From assembly GCA_028873815.1 (NCBI GenBank), contig JAPPNN010000026.1, positions 1 through 64,000 on the forward strand: a stretch of DNA of 64,000 nt. The letters are read 5' to 3'. Every line of letters starts with the position of its first letter. The first letter of the stretch is position 1. The DNA comes from Gemmatimonadota bacterium (GTDB lineage Bacteria > Gemmatimonadota > Gemmatimonadetes > Longimicrobiales > Gaopeijiaceae). The notes beneath the pieces were generated by a model that had not been told where the DNA came from, did no database searches, and saw only the letters and a program-made list of their open reading frames with translations. The position numbers and the translations under genes were made by a program. Positions 8,598-17,862 of the stretch are shown one piece after another.

Positions 8598-9584
8598 CTA
8601 CTCGGGGCCCACGCTTCCCAACAGCGGGTAGTGGTCCGACCCGAACGTGTCGTCCAGACGACGGTATTCACCGCGCCATTCCGAAGGCAACCGGAACATG
8701 AGGTGGTCGGACCGCCGCAGCCAGGCGCCGATCTCGAAGTGATGCGTCGGGCTCGAATCTGGGCGTTCGGGCAGCGGAAGACGCTCCCTGGCAACACGAT
8801 AGGCGCCCTCGCGAGGGCCGCCTACCCAGGTGTTGAGGTCGCCGCCGAGGACATGTGCATGTGCGCGGTCGCCCGCGGGGAAGACACTGAGAAGCCCGGC
8901 CATCTGGCGGTGGCGAGCGGATCCCAAAGTGCGCCACACCCGACGCCACGGCGCCCGGTTGTCCAGGTGCACCGAGCAAAAGTCGATCGTGTGATCGCCG
9001 AGGGTGACGCTGGCTGCAACCGCAACCCGGCGCTGGCGCTCGAAGGGAAGCTCGATGGCGCGCGGCCCGGCAAGTGGGACGTTGGCCACGATCGCACACC
9101 CCCGGTCTTCGGGAGGGCCGTCATTGGGGTCGCCGCCCGGACCACCGTTGCGCATGGAAGGCACGTAAAGCACAGAGAGACCCCTTTCGCGCGCAAACGC
9201 CACGATGTCGACGCGCCTCTCGCCCCTGGGGCGGTCGGCTATCCGTGCAGCCCAACGCGAATTGGCGGAGGGTTCGGGCAGATCGGCCCCCGTGGCGAAG
9301 ACTTCCTGCAACAGGAGCACCGTCGGCGCACCTGTCGAAAGGTGCTCCCAGAAGGCGCACATCGCCCCGCCACCCACGCGGGCGTTCCACACCGCCACGG
9401 CTAGGGGCCAGCGCACCGGAGCGGCGGGAGCAGTGGCTGGGGCGTTGCCGACCCTCGCCGGACCCACGGCCGCGCGCCACGGCCGGTGCGCCGAAACATC
9501 AGCGGTTGGAGCCGCAGGCAGCCATTCACACTGCACCCCGGGACGACCCTCCAGGTCAAGGCTGCTTCTCCAGGCGTCGCTCAA
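8598..9584 (-). CDS. Endonuclease/exonuclease/phosphatase (EEP) family protein
   Basis: This protein of about 328 residues carries the metal-dependent EEP (DNase I-like) fold. It has AVWNARVG (Asn), LLQEV (Glu), SVHLDN (His), GGDLNTW (Asp/Asn) and the terminal SDHLMFR and GSDHYPL (Asp-His). The family cleaves phosphodiester bonds in nucleic acids, phospholipids or inositol phosphates; the substrate is not clear here. The first 60 residues are low-complexity and Ala/Pro-rich. The start is uncertain: TTG 9584 gives the longest form, and GTG 9536 would remove 16 residues. It is divergent from gpmI. Confidence 0.8.
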   Translation of the reverse strand: MSDAWRSSLDLEGRPGVQCEWLPAAPTADVSAHRPWRAAVGPARVGNAPATAPAAPVRWPLAVAVWNARVGGGAMCAFWEHLSTGAPTVLLLQEVFATGADLPEPSANSRWAARIADRPRGERRVDIVAFARERGLSVLYVPSMRNGGPGGDPNDGPPEDRGCAIVANVPLAGPRAIELPFERQRRVAVAASVTLGDHTIDFCSVHLDNRAPWRRVWRTLGSARHRQMAGLLSVFPAGDRAHAHVLGGDLNTWVGGPREGAYRVARERLPLPERPDSSPTHHFEIGAWLRRSDHLMFRLPSEWRGEYRRLDDTFGSDHYPLLGSVGPE

Positions 9585-9687
9585 GTGTCCGCCGCTCTCC
9601 TGTTAGATTGGTCACCGCACGGAACCGCGTCCCGCAGCTTCGGCGACCTCCATCGAATCCTCGACCGCACATCCGCACTGTGCCCTC

Positions 9688-11331
9688 ATGAACGATAGCA
9701 GGAAGCCTGTCGTCCTCATCGTCTGCGACGGCTGGGGCGTGGGGCCGACCGAACCCGGCGAGGTCGAGCGCCGGGGCAACGCCATCGCCATGGCTCGCAC
9801 ACCAGTACGGGACCGGCTGCTTGCGGAGTGCCCCTGGAGCATGCTCGCCACCTCGGGCGAAGCGGTCGGCCTGCCCGCCGGCCAGATGGGCAACTCCGAG
9901 GTCGGGCACCTGAACCTCGGGGCTGGCCGGATCGTGCATCAGGACGTAACGCGGATCTCGGCGGCGATCCACGACGGGTCGTTCTTCGCCCTCCGCGAAC
10001 TGGCGGCGCTCGCGGACACGTTGCGGGCCAGCGGCGGAGCGCTGCACCTGATCGGCCTGTGCTCCGACGGAGGAGTCCACAGCGAGATATCGCACCTGCG
10101 CGCGCTGCTCGACTGGGCTGAGCGCGTGGGCGTGCCAGCCCGCGTCCACTGCATCACGGACGGGCGCGACACGTCGCCGACCTCGGGATTGGCCTGGATC
10201 GAGGAGTTGCAGGCGGGAATGGGCGGCCGCGGCCAAGGCGGGAAGAGCCCGACAAGCGACGAGGGGCCGACCCGGTGGCCGAGCGCCCGTATCGCAACGG
10301 TGTCCGGACGGTATTACGCGATGGACCGCGACCGGCGCTGGCCGCGCACCGAGCGGGCCTACCGCGCGATCGCCGAGGGGTCCGGCCCCCGGGCCGAATG
10401 CGCGTCCGCGTACGTGGCCCGCTGCTACGAAGAGGGCACGACGGACGAGTTCCTGCCGCCCGCTGTGGTGGCGCCGGTGAATGATACGGCCCTCGGGGGT
10501 CGTCCCGCGTCGGACGGCCGGGCGGGGATCGGGCCGCAAGACGGCATCCTCTTCTTCAACTTCCGCGCCGACCGGGCACGACAGCTGACAGCCGCCCTCA
10601 CCGAAGCCGCGTTCCCCCACTTCGACCGCCCGCGCGGCGCCTTCGTCAACTATGTCGCCATGACCCGCTACGAGGATGAATTCCCGCACCCGGTCCTCTT
10701 CCCGCCCCGGGCGCTCGACAACGTCCTGGGCGCGGTTCTCGCCGAGGCCGGCCGCGCGCAGCTCCGCATGGCCGAGACCGAGAAGTACCCGCACGTGACC
10801 TATTTTTTCAACGGCGGTGTCGAAGAACGCTTCTCTGGAGAAGACCGTCATCTCGTTCCGTCGCCGAAAGTTGCGACGTATGACTTAAAGCCAGACATGA
10901 GCGCTGTCGAGCTCACCGACGCGCTGCTCGCCCACATCGCCGAGCGACGCCACGGTTTCATCCTCGTCAACTACGCCAACGCGGACATGGTGGGTCACAC
11001 CGGGAGCATCCCGGCGGCAGTCCAAGCTGTCGAGACGGTCGACGGGTGCGTGGGACGGGTCCTGGAGGCCGTGTCGCAAGCGGGGGGCACCGCGTTGGTC
11101 ACGGCCGATCACGGCAATGCCGAACGGATGCTGTGCGAGGACGGAACCCCATTCACGGCCCACACCACCGGGCCGGTCCGGCTGATCCTCTCCTCGCCGC
11201 CGGGCTCCCGGCGCCAAGCCGTCCGTGACGGTATCCTCGCCGACGTGGCCCCCACCGTCCTTCATCTCATGGGAATACCCCAGCCGCGCCAAATGACCGG
11301 GCGGAGCTTGCTGACCAAGCCCGCCGCGTGA
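9688..11331 (+). CDS. gpmI: 2,3-bisphosphoglycerate-independent phosphoglycerate mutase
   Basis: This glycolytic enzyme interconverts 3- and 2-phosphoglycerate using two metal ions. At 547 residues it is slightly above the usual 510-520. The phosphatase-type metal motif CDGWG lies at residues 14-18, the phosphoserine nucleophile is in GNSEVGHLN near residue 72, GRDTSP in the transferase domain binds substrate, and the second metal site is in NYANADMVGHTG and TADHGNAE. A Gly-rich, Arg/Ser insert around residues 175-200 accounts for the extra length. The TRAP permease genes start 15 bp downstream on the same strand, so a common transcript is likely. Confidence 0.95.
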   Translation: MNDSRKPVVLIVCDGWGVGPTEPGEVERRGNAIAMARTPVRDRLLAECPWSMLATSGEAVGLPAGQMGNSEVGHLNLGAGRIVHQDVTRISAAIHDGSFFALRELAALADTLRASGGALHLIGLCSDGGVHSEISHLRALLDWAERVGVPARVHCITDGRDTSPTSGLAWIEELQAGMGGRGQGGKSPTSDEGPTRWPSARIATVSGRYYAMDRDRRWPRTERAYRAIAEGSGPRAECASAYVARCYEEGTTDEFLPPAVVAPVNDTALGGRPASDGRAGIGPQDGILFFNFRADRARQLTAALTEAAFPHFDRPRGAFVNYVAMTRYEDEFPHPVLFPPRALDNVLGAVLAEAGRAQLRMAETEKYPHVTYFFNGGVEERFSGEDRHLVPSPKVATYDLKPDMSAVELTDALLAHIAERRHGFILVNYANADMVGHTGSIPAAVQAVETVDGCVGRVLEAVSQAGGTALVTADHGNAERMLCEDGTPFTAHTTGPVRLILSSPPGSRRQAVRDGILADVAPTVLHLMGIPQPRQMTGRSLLTKPAA

Positions 11332-11346
11332 TAGTCTGATCGCGAC

Positions 11347-11919
11347 ATGAGCGACAACCCCTACACCCGCGTCGTGGACCGGGTCACCACCGGCCTGGGG
11401 AGGTTCATCTCCTGGCTGGCGTTGGCGATGGTCCTGATCGGCGCCTACAACGCCATCGTCCGCTATCTCGGGCGTTTCATCGGGATCAACCTCAGTTCCA
11501 ATCTCTACCTGGAACTGCAGTGGTACCTGTTCTCGCTGATCTTCCTGCTCGGCGCGGGGTTCGCGCTCAAGGAGAACGCGCACGTTCGCGTTGACGTGCT
11601 GTACGGTCGACTGCAGACCAGGGCGCGGGCCTGGATCAACGTCGTCGGGGCGGTCCTCATGCTGTTGCCGTTCTCCGTCTTCGTGCTGTGGGTCTCCTGG
11701 CCCTCCATTCAGGCCTCGTGGGCGGTGCGCGAGGCATCCCCGGATCCCGGCGGACTGCCGCGCTACCCGCTCAAGGCGGTGATCATCGTCGCCTTCGTGC
11801 TTCTGATCGCACAGGGAGTATCGGAGCTGATCAAGGATGTCGGGGTGTTGCGGCGCACGGGGTCGGATGCGGGGGACGACGAGGCGTCTTCAGCCCACCA
11901 CGGGAGAGCCGGCCTCTAG
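11347..11919 (+). CDS. dctQ: TRAP transporter small permease (DctQ)
   Basis: This is a 190-residue inner-membrane protein with four hydrophobic segments (about 18-40, 55-75, 95-115 and 143-165), the DctQ topology. The WY/LELQWYLFSLIFLLGAGF stretch, cited by its ends LELQWY and LLGAGF, followed by LKENAHVRVDV is a hallmark of the family. It acts with the large permease below in Na+-driven uptake of carboxylates. It follows gpmI by 15 bp with no evident Shine-Dalgarno, and its TAG is directly followed by the ATG of dctM. Confidence 0.9.
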   Translation: MSDNPYTRVVDRVTTGLGRFISWLALAMVLIGAYNAIVRYLGRFIGINLSSNLYLELQWYLFSLIFLLGAGFALKENAHVRVDVLYGRLQTRARAWINVVGAVLMLLPFSVFVLWVSWPSIQASWAVREASPDPGGLPRYPLKAVIIVAFVLLIAQGVSELIKDVGVLRRTGSDAGDDEASSAHHGRAGL

Positions 11920-13242
11920 ATGGAGACGAACATCCTCGCTCCGTTGATGTTCGTGGTGGTCTTCCTGATCATTTTCAGCGGCTATCCGGTCGCGTTCGCG
12001 CTGGGCGGGGCTTCGCTGATCTTCGCGTTTATCGGGGTGCAACTCGGCTTCTTCGACTGGCACCTCCTGTTCGCCATGCCCGAGCGGATCTTCGGGGTGA
12101 TGTCGAACTACGTTCTCCTCGCGGTCCCGTTCTTCATTTTCATGGGACTTGTGCTGGAAAAGGCGAAGCTGGCGGAAGACCTGCTGACCACGATCGGCAC
12201 GCTGTTTGGCCGGCACAACGGCGGTCTGGCGCTCGCGGTGGTCGTGGTCGGGGCGATGCTGGCCGCCGCGACCGGTGTCGTGGGCGCGTCGGTCGTCGCC
12301 ATGGGCAGCATCTCGCTGCCGGTCATGCTGCGCTACAAGTACTCGGCGCGGCTGTCTTCCGGCGTGATCCTCGCCTCGGGGACGCTCGGGCAGATCATTC
12401 CGCCCAGCATCGTGCTGGTGGTGCTCGCGGACCAGTTGGGCATCTCGGTGGGCGATCTGTTCATCGGGGGACTCATTCCGGGGCTCATGCTGGCGGCCAT
12501 GTACGCGATGTACGTGGGTGGCGTGGCCATCGTGAAGCCGGAGGCGGCGCCCGCCCTTCCCCGCGAGATGACGGACGTCGATTTCGGCACGCTGATGCGG
12601 CGGGTGGCGGTAGTGATGTTCCCGCCGCTTGCGCTCATCCTGATCGTGCTCGGGTCGATCTTCGCGGGGATCGCGACGCCCACGGAGGCGGGAGCGATCG
12701 GGTCGGTCGGTGCGATCCTGCTCGCGTCCGCGCGCCGCCGCATGTCGCTGAAGGTGCTGCGCGAGGCGTGCATCGGCGCGACCAAGCTGACGACAATGGT
12801 GATGTTCCTGCTGATCGGGTCGACAGCCTTTGCGCTGGTCTTCCGCGGCCTCTACGGCGACATCTGGATCGAGGACCTGCTGACCAACCTGCCCGGCGGC
12901 CACATCGGCCTGCTTCTCGTCGCCAACCTGGTGATCTTCATCCTCGGATTCTTCCTGGACTTCTTCGAGATCGCCTTCATCATCATCCCGCTGCTGGCCC
13001 CGGCGGCCGCGCTTCTGGGCATCGACCTGGTGTGGTTCGGCGTCATGATCGGGATGAACCTGCAGACCTCGTTCCTGACACCGCCCTTCGGCTTCGCTCT
13101 ATTCTATCTGAGGGGTGTGGCTCCCCCGGAGGTGAAGACGACAGACCTCTACCGTGCGGTGATTCCGTTCATCATCATCCAGCTCATCGGCCTGCTGCTG
13201 ATCATCCAGTGGCCTGGGCTAGTGACGGGACTGGTGAACTGA
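11920..13242 (+). CDS. dctM: TRAP transporter large permease (DctM)
   Basis: This 440-residue multi-pass protein forms the transport pore of a TRAP system. Typical DctM segments are visible: YPVAFALGG, PERIFGVMSNY, the loop GQIIPPSIVLVVLADQ (cited as GQIIPPS), FAGIATPTEAGAIG and the final QTSFLTPPFGFALFYLRG (cited as TSFLTPPFGF). Its ATG abuts the stop of dctQ, and GGGAGAG lies ten bases upstream inside dctQ. It is convergent, 13 bp away, with the gene for the binding protein, an unusual arrangement because P, Q and M are usually co-directional. Confidence 0.93.
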   Translation: METNILAPLMFVVVFLIIFSGYPVAFALGGASLIFAFIGVQLGFFDWHLLFAMPERIFGVMSNYVLLAVPFFIFMGLVLEKAKLAEDLLTTIGTLFGRHNGGLALAVVVVGAMLAAATGVVGASVVAMGSISLPVMLRYKYSARLSSGVILASGTLGQIIPPSIVLVVLADQLGISVGDLFIGGLIPGLMLAAMYAMYVGGVAIVKPEAAPALPREMTDVDFGTLMRRVAVVMFPPLALILIVLGSIFAGIATPTEAGAIGSVGAILLASARRRMSLKVLREACIGATKLTTMVMFLLIGSTAFALVFRGLYGDIWIEDLLTNLPGGHIGLLLVANLVIFILGFFLDFFEIAFIIIPLLAPAAALLGIDLVWFGVMIGMNLQTSFLTPPFGFALFYLRGVAPPEVKTTDLYRAVIPFIIIQLIGLLLIIQWPGLVTGLVN

Positions 13243-13255
13243 GGGGCTGCGGGAA

Positions 13256-14440
13256 CTAGACCGACATCCCGTCCGGGAACGCGAAGCTCGCGAAACGCAA
13301 CTCGGCCGTGCCGAACCAGCGGTAGGACGCCTCCTTGAAGCCGCGCCAGTGGTCGTAGACCCGGCGATACTGCTGGTCGGCCCCGGCGTAGTCCTCGAGA
13401 ATTTCGCCGATCGTCGTCCGCGCCTCCGCCATGATGTCGTCCGAGAAGGACCGCATCTGCGTGCCGCCATCGATGAGGCGCTGCAGCGCGCCCGGGTTCT
13501 TGGCGTCGTAGTAGGAGAGCATCCGCCGCGCGGTGGCCTTGGCCGCCACCTCGAAGACCGCCTGGTAGTCGCTCGGGAGCTGGTCCCACGCCTGCTGGTT
13601 GACCTCGTATGACACCGAGGCCGACGGCTCCCACCAGCCCGGATAGTAGTAGTAGGGCGCGGCCTGATGGAGGCCGAGCTTTTCGTCGTCGTAGGGCCCG
13701 ACCCACTCGGTGGCGTCGATGGCGCCGCGTTCGAGTGCCGGATAGATGTCGCCGCCCGCAAGTACCTGAACGGTGACGCCCATCCGGTCCATGACGTCAC
13801 CGCCCAGCCCGGGAATGCGCATCTTGAGGCCGCGCAGGTCGTCGACCGAATTCACCTCCCTGCGGAACCAGCCGCCCATCTGCCCGCCCGTGTTCCCGCC
13901 CGGGAACGAAATGATGTTGAAGTCGGCGAAGACGCTGCGAACCACCTCCAGCCCCCCGCCCTCGTTCAGCCACGCGTCCTGCTGGCGCGCGGTCATGCCG
14001 AAGGGCACGCCGGCGTCGAAGGCGAGCGCCTGGTTCTTGCCCGTGTAGTAGTAGCTGGTGCTCTGGCCGACCTGGACGGTGCCCTGCTGGACCGCGTCCA
14101 TGACCTGCAGTCCCGGCACCAGTTCGCCGGCCGGATAGGCCCGGATCTGGAAGCGCCCTCCGGTCAGTGAGGAGGTGATTTCGCCGAGCATCTCGCCCGA
14201 GCCGTAGATCGCGTCCAGGCCGCGCGGAAAGCTCGAAGCCATCCGCCACATCACGCGCGGCTGGGTCTGCACCGCGGGAGCGCCCTCGATCGCGTCGCCG
14301 GCCTCGGCGCCACATGCCGTGACGAGGCCCGCGCCGGCCACGCCGGCGGCCCGTCCGAGGAACTTGCGGCGGCCGAGTGATTCGTCTGCAACGGTTGGGG
14401 TGGTCGCCGGGACGGCTTCGTCAACGGTCTTCTTGGACAT
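13256..14440 (-). CDS. dctP: TRAP transporter substrate-binding protein (DctP, TakP-like)
   Basis: This 394-residue periplasmic binding protein captures the substrate for the adjacent permease. It begins with a twin-arginine signal (GRRKFLGRAAG, about residues 26-36) that includes a Cys (VTACGA), so it may be a Tat-exported lipoprotein. The segments AIDATEWVGPYDDEKLG and PYYYYPGWWEP resemble the TakP-like clade whose members bind 2-oxo acids such as pyruvate; that specificity is inference. I start at ATG 14440 because GGAAAG lies nine bases upstream; ATG 14455 is an alternative. It is convergent with dctM and divergent from the SusC gene. Confidence 0.88.
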   Translation of the reverse strand: MSKKTVDEAVPATTPTVADESLGRRKFLGRAAGVAGAGLVTACGAEAGDAIEGAPAVQTQPRVMWRMASSFPRGLDAIYGSGEMLGEITSSLTGGRFQIRAYPAGELVPGLQVMDAVQQGTVQVGQSTSYYYTGKNQALAFDAGVPFGMTARQQDAWLNEGGGLEVVRSVFADFNIISFPGGNTGGQMGGWFRREVNSVDDLRGLKMRIPGLGGDVMDRMGVTVQVLAGGDIYPALERGAIDATEWVGPYDDEKLGLHQAAPYYYYPGWWEPSASVSYEVNQQAWDQLPSDYQAVFEVAAKATARRMLSYYDAKNPGALQRLIDGGTQMRSFSDDIMAEARTTIGEILEDYAGADQQYRRVYDHWRGFKEASYRWFGTAELRFASFAFPDGMSV

Positions 14441-14551
14441 CACAGTGCTTTCCATGAGAGGTCTGGTTGTTCGCCCGGGATGCTGGCCGGGCCCGAGTTG
14501 GCAGTCGTAAACAGTAGCACAAATGCCTGCCCTGCGGCTATCCTGCCTCCT

Positions 14552-14580
14552 TTGACCTTGCGAATCTGTATACATATCCG
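14552..14580 (+). promoter_or_regulatory. Weak promoter-like element with TGTATACA palindrome
   Basis: In the 354-bp gap between dctP and the SusC gene, TTGACC (14552-14557) stands 17 bp before TATCCG (14575-14580). A perfect 8-bp palindrome TGTATACA lies at 14567-14574, with a nearby GTACAC. The area is noticeably AT-richer than its surroundings. The -10 match is poor, so this is only a candidate for the control region of the SusC/SusD locus. I saw nothing else in the gap. Confidence 0.3.
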
Positions 14581-14794
14581 TACACGTTAGACTCTGACGC
14601 TCTCGGTCCCAGCGACGGCGATCGGCCTGAATCGAGCAACGTGGGACGAGGACGTCCCGATGGCGCAGGCATTCGTTGGAGTTGGCCATGGCAGGACCGG
14701 CCGTAGCAGGGCAATCCCTCCGACCTACCCTCGCGTGCCGGTGCCCGGTTCGGCAAACCCCCCTTGGACCCCTCTACGGGAGGAGTGTGCAATC

Positions 14795-17700
14795 ATGAAA
14801 CGTCTACGAAAGCTCCTATCCACTGGCTGCCTGGCTCTGGCAGGCGCCTCGCCAGTGGCCGTCGTGGCGCCGGAGGCCGCTCTGGCCGCGCCAATGCAGG
14901 AGGCGGTCACGGGAATCGTCGTCTCCGCTCGCACCGGTCAGCCGCTCGCAGGCGCTCAGGTTGTCATCGAAGGGACCACGCAAGGGACCGTCACGAATTC
15001 CAGCGGCAGGTTCCTGTTCACCGAGGTCGAAGGAGAGACGATAACACTGCGGGTCGTCCTGATTGGCTATCGCGATCACACCGAGACCGTCGCGACCGGA
15101 AGCGCCATACGCATCGACCTGGAGGAAACCGCGATTGACCTTGACGCGATCGTCGTGACGGGTACGGCCGGCGGATCACAGACACGCGCGATCGGGACCA
15201 CAATCGCCCAGATCGACATGACCGAGGCCATGCGGGTCGGTCAGTCCGGTTCCATCCAGGAGTTGCTGAGCTCCAACGTCGCTGGCTTGAACATGGCTAC
15301 CGGCCCTGGCAATGTCGGGACGGGCGGGGCCGTCAAGATCCGGGGCATCGGAAGCGTCAGCCTGGGAAGCGGACCGCTGGTCTACGTGGACGGTGTCCGT
15401 ATCGACAACAACTCGAACGCGCGCATCGGAAGCGACCAGGGCACGCGGACGATGCGCGGGGGCGCGGTCAGCCGTCTCAACGACCTGAACCCCGAAGAGA
15501 TCGAGAGCGTCGAGGTCATCAAGGGCCCGGCGGCAGCCACACTGTACGGAACCGAAGCTTCGGCCGGGGTGATCCAGATCACCACCAAGCGCGGCAGCTC
15601 CGGCGCTCCGCAGTGGGAAGTGACCGTCAGGCAGGGAGTGTCCTACCTGTCGAACGCGGTCGGTCGCTGGCCGGCCGTATACGACAAGGGCACGGCCGCG
15701 TGCCCCAACTGTGAGATGCTCCCGAGCGGTGTGCGCAAGTTCGAGGTGCTGAGGTCCGAGCAGGCGCTCGGCCATGGAATCCCGTTCACCTACGGGCACG
15801 ACCAGACCTACGGGATCTCCTCCAGCGGCGGGACCGACCTCATTCGCTACTACGTGTCCGCGCAGATGGACCGGGACGAGGGATTCGTCGACTGGAACCA
15901 CCAGAACAAGTACTCGGCACGTGCCAACCTGGAACTGACGCCGAACGAACAGCTCAGCATCACCACCAACATGGGCTTCGTGCGCTCCAAGTCGCGCTTC
16001 AACGGGGGCGGCCCCTTCCCAATCGAGTTCGTATCCTCGATCTACTGGGGCACACCCGCGGCGGCCGAGGACGAGCGCCGCCGGGGCTGGAACTGGACCC
16101 CGCCCTGGGCGATGGAAACGGTCGACGTCACCGAGGGAATCGACCGGATCATCGCCAGCACTACGATACGGCACAATCCGTTCCCCTGGCTGGTTCACAG
16201 GATTACCGGCGGTGCAGACTTCGGAAGCACCGTTTCCGGACGCATGGTTCCGAGATCGCCGCTGGGCTCCGCCGACTTCTTCGGCTCGATGAGTCTCGGG
16301 CACGTGGAAACGACGGACCGGGCGGTCACCCAGGCCAACGTGGACTACGGAGCAACGGCGACGGTGGACCTCCCCCTGCTCGGCACGACCTCCGAGACCT
16401 CGTTCGGGGCCCAGTACTATGTGAAAAGGACGCACGAGTTCGGTGCGGTGGGCGACCAGTTCCCCGCCCCCGGGCCGGGCACGGTCTCCTCGGCCGCGGT
16501 CAAGACGGGGTGGGAGGACTTCATCGAGAACAAGACGCTCGGCGTCTACGTGCAGGAACAGCTCAGCTGGGGCAACCGCCTCTTCCTTACGGCGGCCATG
16601 CGGGGTGACGACAACAGCGCCTTCGGCACGAACTACGACTTCGTGCTCTACCCCAAGGTCAGCGGTTCCTGGGTGTTGAGCGAAGAATCGTTCTTCAACG
16701 CCTCCTTCATCGACAATCTCAAGCTGAGGGCGGCGTGGGGACAGGCCGGACGACAGCCCGATGTCTTCGCCGCGCGCCGGTTGTACGCTCCGATCACGGC
16801 CGGCGGCGATCAGCCCGGCCTGACCACCGACGCGGTCGGCAACCCCGACCTGCAGCCCGAAGTGGGCGAAGAACTCGAGATCGGGTTCGACGCCAGCCTG
16901 TTCAACGACCGGATCGGGCTCGGATTCACCTTCTACAACAAGGACACGAAGGACGCCATCATCGCACGCCCGGTGGCGCCGTCCAGCGGATTCGCCGGTA
17001 CGCAGTTCGTCAACGTCGGCCAGCTGAACAACCGGGGGATCGAGGTGGAGGGGACCGCAACGCTCGTGCGAAGCCAGTTTCTCGACTGGGACATCGGCTT
17101 CAACTACGCCACGAACGACAGCGAAGTTGTCGACCTTGGCGGCCTCCCCACCATCTTCCTCTTCGGACAGCGGCACCAGGAAGGGCTGCCGATCGGCGGC
17201 ATCTTCGTCGAGAACGTGATTTCGGCGGACTTCGACGCGAACGGCAACATCGTCAACGACCAGTGCGAGGCGACGCCCGAGCAGGGTGGTGGCACGGTGC
17301 CGTGCGCGATGGCCCAACCGGTCTATCGCGGCCCGTCGATCCCGACCTGGTTCGGAGGGGTCAACACATCGCTGCGCTTCCTCCAGAACTTCCGGCTCTT
17401 CGCGCTCGTCGACTTCTCCGGCGGTTTCACCAAGATCAGCGGCGACCTGGCCGCGTCCCACCTGCTCTTCCAGAACTCGCAGCAGATTCTCGAACGGGAG
17501 GACGCGCAACTTGCGGCGATGAGCGAGATCGTTGGGAACTGGCTCCAGGCAGGGGTGCTCAAGGGCGGGCTGGCAAAGCTGCGCGAACTCTCGCTCTCCT
17601 ACACGCTGTCCGAGGACATCGCAGGTCTGGCCGGCAGCTCGGGCGGATCGCTGACCATCGCGGCCCGCAATCTCTTCAACCTCTGGGAAGCCCAGTCGGG

Positions 17701-17833
17701 AACCTTCGGACGCAGGGAGATCGATGTCGAACTCACGCGGCAGTGGCACGCCTTGCGTGAGGGAGGAGCCTACCACCAGACGTCCATGCCGCCCGCAACC
17801 ACCGTGGGCGTGACCCTGCGACTCAGCTACTGA
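14795..17833 (+). CDS. SusC/RagA-type TonB-linked outer-membrane protein
   Basis: This 1012-residue outer-membrane transporter is driven by TonB. In order it has a signal peptide (to about residue 32, ending ALAAPM), a carboxypeptidase-regulatory-like domain (about 38-115), a plug domain with the SusC-type signature (VKIRGIGS, VYVDGVRIDN, NPEEIESVEVIKGPAAATLYG, cited as VIKGPAAATLYG) and a 22-strand barrel ending in the aromatic-terminal sequence VTLRLSY. Such proteins import oligomers (glycans or peptides) together with a SusD lipoprotein, encoded 29 bp downstream. I start at ATG 14795, which has GGGAGGAG ten bases upstream; the open frame upstream lacks a signal peptide. No glycoside hydrolase is encoded nearby; the locus carries peptidases instead. 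Confidence 0.93.
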   Translation: MKRLRKLLSTGCLALAGASPVAVVAPEAALAAPMQEAVTGIVVSARTGQPLAGAQVVIEGTTQGTVTNSSGRFLFTEVEGETITLRVVLIGYRDHTETVATGSAIRIDLEETAIDLDAIVVTGTAGGSQTRAIGTTIAQIDMTEAMRVGQSGSIQELLSSNVAGLNMATGPGNVGTGGAVKIRGIGSVSLGSGPLVYVDGVRIDNNSNARIGSDQGTRTMRGGAVSRLNDLNPEEIESVEVIKGPAAATLYGTEASAGVIQITTKRGSSGAPQWEVTVRQGVSYLSNAVGRWPAVYDKGTAACPNCEMLPSGVRKFEVLRSEQALGHGIPFTYGHDQTYGISSSGGTDLIRYYVSAQMDRDEGFVDWNHQNKYSARANLELTPNEQLSITTNMGFVRSKSRFNGGGPFPIEFVSSIYWGTPAAAEDERRRGWNWTPPWAMETVDVTEGIDRIIASTTIRHNPFPWLVHRITGGADFGSTVSGRMVPRSPLGSADFFGSMSLGHVETTDRAVTQANVDYGATATVDLPLLGTTSETSFGAQYYVKRTHEFGAVGDQFPAPGPGTVSSAAVKTGWEDFIENKTLGVYVQEQLSWGNRLFLTAAMRGDDNSAFGTNYDFVLYPKVSGSWVLSEESFFNASFIDNLKLRAAWGQAGRQPDVFAARRLYAPITAGGDQPGLTTDAVGNPDLQPEVGEELEIGFDASLFNDRIGLGFTFYNKDTKDAIIARPVAPSSGFAGTQFVNVGQLNNRGIEVEGTATLVRSQFLDWDIGFNYATNDSEVVDLGGLPTIFLFGQRHQEGLPIGGIFVENVISADFDANGNIVNDQCEATPEQGGGTVPCAMAQPVYRGPSIPTWFGGVNTSLRFLQNFRLFALVDFSGGFTKISGDLAASHLLFQNSQQILEREDAQLAAMSEIVGNWLQAGVLKGGLAKLRELSLSYTLSEDIAGLAGSSGGSLTIAARNLFNLWEAQSGTFGRREIDVELTRQWHALREGGAYHQTSMPPATTVGVTLRLSY

Positions 17834-17862
17834 CCGACACCGCACACAAACGGGGAGAATAG

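Noticed and set aside
15176..17845. Very long open frame (889 codons) on the minus strand opposite the SusC gene
   Set aside because: It lies wholly antisense to a well-supported SusC protein; it has no family similarity and is a by-product of high GC content.
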